Shown one piece after another: positions 16,938-23,648 of a stretch of 64,000 nucleotides of DNA (position 1 is the first letter of the stretch; every line of letters starts with the position of its first letter). The position numbers and the translations under genes were made by a program. The stretch is from Candidatus Dormiibacterota bacterium (GTDB lineage: Bacteria; Acidobacteriota; Polarisedimenticolia; Gp22-AA2): the NCBI GenBank assembly GCA_035635555.1, contig DASQAT010000006.1:62001-126000 (forward strand), written 5' to 3'. The notes under the pieces are model-generated. The model was not told the DNA's origin and ran no database searches. It saw only the letters and a list, made by a program, of their open reading frames with translations.

Positions 16938-17279
16938 ATGGAACACAAACGCTTCATCATGAACGCGGGCCGCACGACCAAGCAGGGCCAGCAGATCAAC
17001 GTCGGCAAGGATCACGCCGAATATAAGGCCATCGTGAGCACCCTGAACATGCATCCCGAGGACATGAAGGCGGCGGGGATTCAGTCCGGCGGCAGCGTGC
17101 GTGTCAGGTCCGATAACGGCGAGGCCATCTTCCGGTGCGTGGAAGGGAAGGTGCCGCAGGGCATGATCTTCGTCCCCTACGGACCGCCGACCTGCCATCT
17201 CATGGGGCAGGACACCGACGGAACCGGAATGCCGACCTCGAAGGGCTGGGAAGTCGAGGTCGAGCCGATCACGTCCTGA
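16938..17279 (+). CDS. fwdD: formylmethanofuran dehydrogenase subunit D (molybdopterin-dinucleotide-binding)
   Basis: A 113-residue protein beginning RFIMNAGRTTKQGQQINVGK, then LNMHPEDMKAAGI, GGSVRVRSDNGEAIFR and MIFVPYGPPTCHLMGQDTDGTGMPTSKG. This is the FwdD/FmdD fold, the C-terminal double-psi barrel of molybdopterin oxidoreductases encoded as a separate subunit, which packs on FwdB and holds the bis-pyranopterin cofactor. The GxPxxxLMGQDTDGTGMP motif is characteristic of archaeal FwdD. Its presence as a separate intact subunit supports a metal-containing catalytic FwdB-D pair. ATG 16938 lacks a strong ribosome site. Confidence 0.88.
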   Translation: MEHKRFIMNAGRTTKQGQQINVGKDHAEYKAIVSTLNMHPEDMKAAGIQSGGSVRVRSDNGEAIFRCVEGKVPQGMIFVPYGPPTCHLMGQDTDGTGMPTSKGWEVEVEPITS

Positions 17280-17305
17280 GGCCCGGCTCGCCGGGAGAGG
17301 AAAGC

Positions 17306-17467
17306 ATGGGTTCAACCAAGACTGGCGGACAACCCGGCACATCCTCGATCCTTCGGGTGCTCCCGGAGGATCCGGGAGACCACCCTCCGGCCTGGGAGCT
17401 CGTCGGCGCCGGAAGGTACATGCCTCGCCGCATCCGGGGGAGCTTCCCCGGCCGTGAGCTTGGCTGA
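17306..17467 (+). CDS. 53-residue conserved-looking small protein between fwdD and fwdB
   Basis: A small ORF with a good ribosome site (GAGAGGAAAGC before ATG 17306) fills most of the 244-base space between fwdD and fwdB. The product begins MGSTKTGGQPG and has an ordered-looking C-terminal half: WELVGAGRYMPRRIRGSFPG. The latter has no low-complexity character, unlike shadow frames here. I cannot name a family. Position inside the formylmethanofuran dehydrogenase operon suggests a small subunit, assembly factor or regulator of the complex; this is inference only. It is too short to be sure it is translated. Confidence 0.55.
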   Translation: MGSTKTGGQPGTSSILRVLPEDPGDHPPAWELVGAGRYMPRRIRGSFPGRELG

Positions 17468-17523
17468 ACGTTCGTCCTTCCGCCCGGTTCGGGCGGATCA
17501 GGACCGGGTGAACGGGAGAGGCG

Positions 17524-18855
17524 ATGAGTCTGAACGTCGTGAAGGATGCCACCTGCACGTTCTGCGGTTGTGTCTGTGACGACATCGAGCTGCACGCGGA
17601 GGGGGATCGAATCGTCAAGGCGCGGAACGCCTGCAGCCTCGGGGACGCCTGGTTCAAGAACCACACGGCCGAGCGTCTGTATCCCGATGCGCTGATCGAC
17701 GGGAAGCCGGCCACGGTCGACGCCGCCGTCGAAGCGGCCGCCGGATTCCTGCACGAGGCGAACATGCCGCTGGTGTACGGGCTGAGCAACATCACCTGCG
17801 AGGCCCAGCGGGAGGCCGTGGCCCTGACCGAGCTGATCGGGGGAGTGATCGACAGCCACACTTCGCTTTGACACGGCCCCACCGAGATAGCCGCCCAGTT
17901 GGGTGGCAAGGTCACTTGCACTCTGGGTGAAGTCAAGAACCGGGCGGATTTCATCGTCTACTGGGGGGGCAATCCGGCCGAGTGCCACCCGCGACATTTC
18001 ACCAAGTACACCCTGACCCAGAAGGGCAGGTTCGTGCCTGAAGGGCGCAAGGGCCGGACCATGGTGCTGGTGGATATCCGGGAAACACCCAGCGCCCGGG
18101 CGGCGGATCTCTTCCTCCAGATCCGCCCGGGCAAGGACTTCGAGGTCCTGACCACGCTGCGGGCTCTCGTCAAGAAGCAGCGGGTGGACGAGGAGGCCGC
18201 CGCCGGGACCGGGCTCACGCTGGACCAGCTCCAGGATCTGGTGGATCGGATGAAGCGCGCCCGATTCGGCGTCCTGTTCTTCGGGATGGGGGTCTCGATG
18301 ACCCGCGGGAAGCACATGAACTCGGCGGCGGTCCTGACCCTCGCGGCGGAGCTGAACGCCTTCACCAAGTTCGTGTGCATGCCGATGCGCGGTCACGGCA
18401 ACGTGACCGGGTCGGACATGGTCCTGCGCTGGTCGACCGGGTATCCGTTCGGAATCAACCTGTCCCGCGGCTACCCGCGGTTCAATCCGGGGGAGTTCTC
18501 GACCGTGGACCTGCTGGTCCGAGGGGACAACGACGCGGCCCTGATCCTCGGCGCCGATCCGGGTGCGACGATGCCCCAGCCGGGGATCGAGCATCTGGCC
18601 CGTATCCCGACCATCGTGCTCGATCCGAAGGTGACCCATACGAGTCGCCTGGCAAGGGTCCACATCACCACAGCGGCCACCGGGATCAGCGCGCCCGGGA
18701 CCGTGTACCGCATGGACGAGGTGCCCCTGCCGCTCCGCCCGGCCCTGAAGTCGCCGTATCCGACCGACGAGGAGGTCATAAGGCGCATCCGCCGAGCGGT
18801 GGCGGAGAAGCCCGCATGGACTCCTGCCGCGAACGCGGGGATGGCGATCAGCTGA
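17524..18855 (+). CDS. fwdB: formylmethanofuran dehydrogenase subunit B, selenocysteine-containing (in-frame UGA at codon 116)
   Basis: Reading through one UGA gives an uninterrupted 443-residue FwdB. The N-terminus carries a [4Fe-4S] ligand set: C11, C14, C18 (CTFCGCVC) and C37. Codon 116 (17869-17871) is UGA in the context THTSL-U-HGPTE (strictly SHTSL-U-HGP), the site of the tungsten/molybdenum-ligating Cys or Sec of archaeal FwdB (Cys118 in the Methanothermobacter enzyme, Sec in some methanogens, from memory). After it come LGEVKNRADFIVYWGGNP, HPRHF, VLVDIRETPSARAADLFLQIRPGKD and MRGHGNVTGSDMVLRWSTGYPFGIN, all typical of FwdB and in the same frame without indels. A SECIS-like hairpin lies 18 bases after the UGA. 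The subunit should reduce CO2 to formate, or oxidise formate, at a bis-pyranopterin metal site. Start ATG 17524 follows GGGAGAGGCG. Confidence 0.9.
17869..17871 (+). other. UGA codon predicted to encode selenocysteine in fwdB
   Basis: TGA in frame with fwdB, one base from a Cys codon and exactly at the catalytic metal-ligand position. The following His-Gly-Pro (U-HGP) is the same context as in selenocysteine formate dehydrogenases. Coding continues for 328 codons beyond it. Confidence 0.85.
17890..17907 (+). promoter_or_regulatory. bacterial SECIS-like stem-loop for fwdB
   Basis: GCCGCCC (17890-17896) pairs with GGGTGGC (17901-17907): seven base pairs including one G-U, around a tetraloop AGTT. 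The loop G is 26 bases past the UGA, and a G stands in the first two loop positions. Both agree with general rules for bacterial SECIS elements, which lie within the coding region and bind SelB. A short lower ACC/GGT helix (17881-17883 with 17910-17912) could extend it. Folding was judged by eye. Confidence 0.7.
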
Positions 18856-18895
18856 GCAGCCGACCCTCGAGACAGTCCCCTCAATCGGAGACCCC

Positions 18896-20521
18896 ATGCT
18901 GCGGATCACGGGAGGGAAGGTTTATGATCCCGCGAACAACATCGACGGTGTCGTCAAGGACGTCTGCATTGCCGAGGGGCGGGTTGTTCCCGAGGTCAAA
19001 GGCGGCCGCTCGGTCGACGCGAGCGGCATGGTGGTCCTCCCCGGCGGGGTCGACATCCACTCCCACATCGCCGGCGCCGCGCTCAACTTCGCCCGGGGAC
19101 TGACCCCGGAGAACTACCGCCGTGCCCTGACCTTCTCCCACACGCCGGAGCGTCGCGCCGGTCTCGGCGGCATCACTCCCACCACCTTCGCCACCGGGTA
19201 CTTGTATGCAGCGATGGGCTGGACGACCGTCAACGAGGCCGCGGTCCCGATTCTGTCCGCCCGGCACACCCACGAGGAGATGCACGACATACCGATCCTG
19301 GACAAGGCCTCCCTCGTGCTGATGGCCAACAATGAGATCGTGCTGGACCTTCTGGAGGCCGGGGAGGTCGAGCGCGCCAGGCACGTGGTGGCCTGGCTCC
19401 TCTGGGCGGCCAAGGCCTACGGCGTGAAGGGGGTCAACCCCGGGGGGGTCGTCGCCTGGAAGTCAGGCAAGAATGCGAACACGCTGTCCGACCCGGTCGA
19501 GGGGTACACACGTGTGACGCCGGCCGGGATCATCTCCAGCCTCGCCGGAATCGTCGATGACTTGCGATTGCCGCATCCGCTCCATCTCCATTGCAACAAC
19601 CTGGGCGTCCCCGGCAACGTGGCCACGACGATCGAGACTCTGAAGATCCTGGAAGGGCGGCGGTGCCACATGGCGCATCTGCAGTTCCACGCGTACGGTG
19701 GAGACGGCTGGGGCACGATCCGCTCCGAAGCGGCCACACTCGCCGAGCACTTCAACGCCCGGACGAATCTCACCGCCGATGCCGGAGCGATCCTGTTCGG
19801 CGACGCCATGACGATCACGGCCGACGGACCCTGGGAGCACGTGCTCTACAAGCTCACCGGCCGCAAGTGGGGCAACGTGGATGTGGAAAACGAGACCGGC
19901 TGCGGGATCGTCCCCTACACTTACAAGGAGCGCAGCCTGGTCAACGCCGTGCAGTGGGCCGCGGGGTTGGAGCTGCTTCTGCTCATCAGCGACCCCTGGC
20001 GGATCTTCCTGACCACGGACCACCCCAACGGGGCCTGCTTCTGGCGATACCCGGAGCTCATCGATCTCCTGATGCACGCGGACCGCCGCCGGGAATGCCT
20101 GAGCAGGCTGGCGCCCGCGGCGCTCAAGCGAATCGTCCTGCCGGACCTGGATCGGCAGTACACGCTGTCCGAGATCGCCATCATCACCTCCGCGGGCCCG
20201 GCGCGCGCCCTCGGCCTGGCGCGGAAGGGGCATCTGGGCGTGGGCGCAGACGCGGACGTCGTGCTCTACGATGAGATGCCGGGTGACCGCCCCCTGTTCG
20301 GGTCACCGCGCTACGTCATCAAGGGAGGCGAAATCGCGGTCGAGGACGGAGAGATCCGCCCCGTCAGCCAGGGGCGGGAGTTCATCGTGCGCCCCCGCTT
20401 CGATGAAGGGATCGAAGATTTCCTGAGGCCGCTCTTTCAGAAGGTCTACACGATCTCGTTCAACAACTATGCGGTGGAGATGGAGCGCCTGGCCGGCGCG
20501 GAGGTGCACGTCTGCGAGTGA
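18896..20521 (+). CDS. fwdA: formylmethanofuran dehydrogenase subunit A (amidohydrolase)
   Basis: A 541-residue amidohydrolase-fold subunit (FwdA/FhcA) with the binuclear metal site expected for formyl-methanofuran hydrolysis/formation. Ligands are H55 and H57 (GVDIHSHIAG), K178 (YGVKGVNPGG, the likely carboxylated Lys), H230/H232 (PLHLHCNNLG), H261/H265 (HMAHLQFHAYGG) and D375 (LTTDHPNG). It interconverts formate plus MFR with formyl-MFR, with formate delivered from or to FwdB. ATG 18896 follows the fwdB stop by 40 bases with no strong ribosome site. The 3' end overlaps fwdC. All ligands and length match the family. Confidence 0.94.
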   Translation: MLRITGGKVYDPANNIDGVVKDVCIAEGRVVPEVKGGRSVDASGMVVLPGGVDIHSHIAGAALNFARGLTPENYRRALTFSHTPERRAGLGGITPTTFATGYLYAAMGWTTVNEAAVPILSARHTHEEMHDIPILDKASLVLMANNEIVLDLLEAGEVERARHVVAWLLWAAKAYGVKGVNPGGVVAWKSGKNANTLSDPVEGYTRVTPAGIISSLAGIVDDLRLPHPLHLHCNNLGVPGNVATTIETLKILEGRRCHMAHLQFHAYGGDGWGTIRSEAATLAEHFNARTNLTADAGAILFGDAMTITADGPWEHVLYKLTGRKWGNVDVENETGCGIVPYTYKERSLVNAVQWAAGLELLLLISDPWRIFLTTDHPNGACFWRYPELIDLLMHADRRRECLSRLAPAALKRIVLPDLDRQYTLSEIAIITSAGPARALGLARKGHLGVGADADVVLYDEMPGDRPLFGSPRYVIKGGEIAVEDGEIRPVSQGREFIVRPRFDEGIEDFLRPLFQKVYTISFNNYAVEMERLAGAEVHVCE

Positions 20522-21330
20522 CCCTGACCCTCAAGGAGCAGCCCAAGGTCCCGCTCGAAGCCGAGACCCTCTCGCCGGATGTGCTGGCGCCCCTCGCGCC
20601 CGACGCGATCCGGGCCCTGCCGGTCCATCTGGGAAAGCGACGCCTGCGCGTGGACGATTTCTTCGAGGTCGAAGGGGCGGCCGGTGACGAGCTGGAGATC
20701 CGGGGTGATGCGGCCAGGGTGAAGTGGATCGGCCGCGGCATGACCCGTGGCCGCATCCGCATCCTCGGGAACGCAGGCATGCACCTGGGCGCCTACATGA
20801 AGGGAGGCAGCATCGAGGTGACGGGAAACACTTCGGACTGGCTCGGCGGCGAGATGTCCGGCGGCCTGATCCGTGTCCACGGGAACGCCGGCGGCCAGGT
20901 CGGGGCGGCCTATCGAGGAAGTGTCTCCGGGATGACGGGCGGGACGATCCTCATCGAGGGCTCGGCGGGGCTCGAGGTCGGGAGTCGCATGAGACGGGGA
21001 CTGATCGCGATGGGGGGGCAGGTCAGGGACTTCGCCGGCCTGCTGATGAAGGGCGGGACCATCGTCCTGCGAGGCGGGGCCGAGCTGCGGACCGGCGCCT
21101 GGATGTCCCGGGGCACGATCGTCTCGCTGGCTCCGATCCCGCTCCTGCCGACCTTCTCCTATTCGTGCACGTACACTCCCACGTTCCTGCGGCTGTATGC
21201 AAGGCACTTCCGGACGCTGGGGTTCACCATCCCGTGCGACGAGCAGGAAGGGGGCTATCGGCGTTACACAGGGGACGCCTCGATTCCGGGCAAGGGGGAG
21301 ATTCTCGTCTGGAAACCTCGCGCCTCCTGA
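20518..21330 (+). CDS. fwdC: formylmethanofuran dehydrogenase subunit C
   Basis: A 270-residue FwdC/FhcC protein homologous to the C-terminal domain of glutamate synthase. The middle (residues ~60-200) is a right-handed beta helix of repeated Gly-x-x-Gly-x-x-x-Gly units, such as IRGDAARVKWIGRGMTRG, IEVTGNTSDWLGGEMSGG and IHGNAGG-like VHGNAGGQVGAAYRG. It ends with SYSCTYTPTFLRLYARH. It scaffolds the FwdA-B complex. GTG 20518 overlaps the fwdA stop by four bases. No fwdF/fwdG polyferredoxin genes follow, so the electron partner of the complex is encoded elsewhere. Confidence 0.93.
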   Translation: MTLTLKEQPKVPLEAETLSPDVLAPLAPDAIRALPVHLGKRRLRVDDFFEVEGAAGDELEIRGDAARVKWIGRGMTRGRIRILGNAGMHLGAYMKGGSIEVTGNTSDWLGGEMSGGLIRVHGNAGGQVGAAYRGSVSGMTGGTILIEGSAGLEVGSRMRRGLIAMGGQVRDFAGLLMKGGTIVLRGGAELRTGAWMSRGTIVSLAPIPLLPTFSYSCTYTPTFLRLYARHFRTLGFTIPCDEQEGGYRRYTGDASIPGKGEILVWKPRAS

Positions 21331-21367
21331 GGCCGGTTTCGACGACAAGGCTTGATGGGAGGTACCC

Positions 21368-22315
21368 TTGGGTGCGAAGACCTTCATGAAGGACCGGGTC
21401 GCGCGTCTGACTGCGCGTCTCATGCCCCCGGGGATCCTTCGCGATCCACGTTACTTCGACCTCTGGCAGACGCGGGGGTTCCATGTCACGCCGGTGCATT
21501 TCTATCAGCCGGTTCCCGACACCCGCACGCTGCGGGACTCGCTCTGGGCGGAGAGGACGGAGACCGCGGGTGTCGATTTCCGGGAGACCGATCAGGCCGA
21601 GCTCGTGGGCTCGTTCGCGGCCGCCTACCGGAGCGAGTACGAGGCGTTCCCCCAGGAGCCTGACGGTTCGCCCTGCACCTTTTATCTGAACAACGGCGGG
21701 TTCCGCTCGGTGGACGCCGAGGTCCTGCACTGCATGATCCGGCGCTTCAGGCCGCGACGCATGATCGAGGTCGGTTCCGGCCTGTCGACCTGTCTCGCCG
21801 CCCAGGCGCTGCGGCGGAACGCCGAAGAGGCGTCCGCATCCGCCTGCCGGTTCACCACCGTCGATCCCTATCCGGGAACGATGGTGCGCGGCGGAATTCC
21901 GGGATTGACGGACTCGATCCCGGCCGAGGTTCAGGACGTGCCGATCCGCGTCTTCCAGGAACTGGGGGAGGACGACATCCTGTTCATCGATTCCAGTCAC
22001 GTCCTCAGGATCGGCAGCGATGTCCAGTACCTGTACCTGGAGGTCCTGCCGCGCCTGCGGCCCGGGGTTCTCGTGCACGTGCATGACATCTTCCTGCCGT
22101 CGGAATACCCTCGATCCTGGGTGCTCGACAAGAGGAGATTCTGGACGGAACAGTACCTGCTCCAGGCCTTCCTGGCGTTCAACGAGGCGTTCCGGATCGT
22201 CCTCGCCGCCGGCTACCTGCATCTCGGGCGCCCCGATGTCCTCGAGAGCGCCTTCCCCTCGTACGACCGGACGCTGGAATGGCCGGGAAGCTTCTGGATG
22301 CGGCGCGTCAGGTGA
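21368..22315 (+). CDS. class I SAM methyltransferase-like protein (Methyltransf_24 type)
   Basis: A 315-residue protein. After a leading ~130 residues it has RRMIEVGSGLSTCLAAQAL, a motif I glycine loop for SAM, then FTTVDPYPG (acidic residue at the end of strand 2), DILFIDSSHVLRIGSD and RPGVLVHVHDIFLPSEYP. This layout is that of O-methyltransferase-like class I enzymes, often found with glycan genes. TTG 21368 has a GGGAGG five to six bases upstream; ATG 21386 is an alternative. It is the first gene after the C1 island and is convergent with the rhomboid gene. The substrate is unknown. Confidence 0.72.
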   Translation: MGAKTFMKDRVARLTARLMPPGILRDPRYFDLWQTRGFHVTPVHFYQPVPDTRTLRDSLWAERTETAGVDFRETDQAELVGSFAAAYRSEYEAFPQEPDGSPCTFYLNNGGFRSVDAEVLHCMIRRFRPRRMIEVGSGLSTCLAAQALRRNAEEASASACRFTTVDPYPGTMVRGGIPGLTDSIPAEVQDVPIRVFQELGEDDILFIDSSHVLRIGSDVQYLYLEVLPRLRPGVLVHVHDIFLPSEYPRSWVLDKRRFWTEQYLLQAFLAFNEAFRIVLAAGYLHLGRPDVLESAFPSYDRTLEWPGSFWMRRVR

Positions 22316-22328
22316 CGCCGGGAGCCGC

Positions 22329-23519
22329 TCACCGCCATCGCAGTCTCGTCATCTGCCCGCGGATCCGCCCGGCCTCTTCGAGGCGGGCGTTCACCTCGGT
22401 GACCGTGCCGCCGTTCGTGCGGGCGTTCTCGATCAGGAGCCTGGCGGCGTCCTGCATCGTGGCCAGGTAGCGATCGAGCAGACCGGCGAATACGGCCTGG
22501 TGCCCGTGTCCCGCAGGAATCCGGGCGAGGCGCGCCCGGAGGTCCGCCCACGCCGGCAGCACCTGCTGCTCGACCGCATGGGCGAAGTCGTCGTTCGAGA
22601 GAGTCCCGCCGCCGTTCTTCCGGAAGACGTCCCAGAGGACCTCCTCCACCTGCGCCTCGGCGCGGTAGATGTCCATCAGCTCGACGGAGATGTCGTTGGG
22701 TCGGGCCGCGAGGATGCCCGCGACGAGAAAGACCGCGCCCGCCGCTCCGAGAGCCCAGTTGCGCCGCGACCGGCCGGCACCCTGCTCCTCGCTCACGGGC
22801 CGCGCCAGGATCAGGCCGCAGAGCAGGCCGCCCGCGAGACCACCGAGGTGGGCGACCAGGTTGATCCCGGTCGCCCGCAGCCCATAGAGGATGTTGTAGC
22901 CCACGAACAGGGCCGTGCTCCTGGTGAGCCTCGTGAGGATCGAGCGCGGGAACACGCCGGGGTTCTGGAACAGACATGCGAGCAGCGCGCCATACACTCC
23001 GAAGATCGCCCCGGAGGCGCCGGCGCTCAGCAGGAGGGGATTCCAGTAGAAGCTGGCCAGGCTCCCCAGGATCCCGGACAGGGTGTAGAGGAGCAGGAAG
23101 CCGGCGTTGCCCACGAGCCGTTCCACGAGGTCGCCCACCTGCCAGAGGGCCAGGAGGTTGCAGACGAGGTGGATGAGGCCGATGTGGATGAAGTTCGACG
23201 TCCACAGCCGCCACCATTGTCCGCTCCCGGTCAGCGGTCCGTAGTCTGCCCCCCACGCGATCAGACTCCGGGATGCCGGGTGCAGCGGACTGACCCCGGA
23301 CAGGACCATGGCCACGAAGACCGCCAGGTTGCAGAGCAGGAGGGAACGCGTGACGTAGGTTCTCGGGGTCAGGGAGCGTAGAGCCGCGTGAAACGCCTGC
23401 CAATCCGCCACGCCCGGGCGACCGGGCCGCCTCATCGCATCCATCGCCCGCCGGGCGTCGTGCAGCGGCTCATCGGTGGACGACGGCGCGTCCGGCCGGC
23501 CCGAGTCGCTCACGCTCAC
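22329..23519 (-). CDS. rhomboid family intramembrane serine protease with C-terminal soluble extension
   Basis: A 396-residue membrane protein. After a cytoplasmic ~55-residue lead it has about six to seven hydrophobic helices. It carries the rhomboid motifs WWRLWTSNFIHIGLIHLVCN, the catalytic serine in GASGAIFG (S169) and the catalytic histidine in VAHLGGLAGG (H224). Beyond residue ~270 is a soluble helical extension of about 130 residues rich in Arg, Glu and Ala, with unknown role. The start chosen is GTG 23519 because a promoter (TTGCTC-18-TATAGT) predicts transcription beginning about there; GTG 23513 is an alternative. Substrates are unknown. Confidence 0.85.
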   Translation of the reverse strand: MSVSDSGRPDAPSSTDEPLHDARRAMDAMRRPGRPGVADWQAFHAALRSLTPRTYVTRSLLLCNLAVFVAMVLSGVSPLHPASRSLIAWGADYGPLTGSGQWWRLWTSNFIHIGLIHLVCNLLALWQVGDLVERLVGNAGFLLLYTLSGILGSLASFYWNPLLLSAGASGAIFGVYGALLACLFQNPGVFPRSILTRLTRSTALFVGYNILYGLRATGINLVAHLGGLAGGLLCGLILARPVSEEQGAGRSRRNWALGAAGAVFLVAGILAARPNDISVELMDIYRAEAQVEEVLWDVFRKNGGGTLSNDDFAHAVEQQVLPAWADLRARLARIPAGHGHQAVFAGLLDRYLATMQDAARLLIENARTNGGTVTEVNARLEEAGRIRGQMTRLRWR

Positions 23520-23525
23520 CCTCAG

Positions 23526-23555
23526 ACTATACGCCGCCGGCGCGACGAGGAGCAA
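23526..23555 (-). promoter_or_regulatory. promoter of the rhomboid gene, probably leaderless
   Basis: On the minus strand TTGCTC (23555-23550), 18 bases, TATAGT (23531-23526). The expected transcription start coincides with GTG 23519, and no ribosome site precedes that GTG. Confidence 0.5.
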
Positions 23556-23557
23556 GC

Positions 23558-23588
23558 TTGACGGACGCTCGGGGTCGGTCCTATCATC
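23558..23588 (+). promoter_or_regulatory. candidate promoter of the radical SAM gene
   Basis: TTGACG (23558-23563) and TATCAT (23583-23588) with a 19-base spacer. It is back to back with the rhomboid promoter. Confidence 0.38.
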
Positions 23589-23648
23589 ACTGACAACGCA
23601 CAACCCGAATCGGGACGGATCTTCCTGGGCCGCAGGCTCGGAGCGGTG

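Noticed and set aside
17524-17871. fwdB as a truncated 115-residue gene or pseudogene with a separate gene at 17899
   Set aside because: The second part is in the same frame with no indel, family motifs continue directly across the TGA, and codons on both sides show normal coding character. Selenocysteine read-through explains it better.
20690-21060. Glycine-rich repeating pattern in fwdC as a DNA repeat or CRISPR-like array
   Set aside because: The periodicity is at protein level (beta-helix repeats of the FwdC/GltB family); the DNA units are not near-identical.
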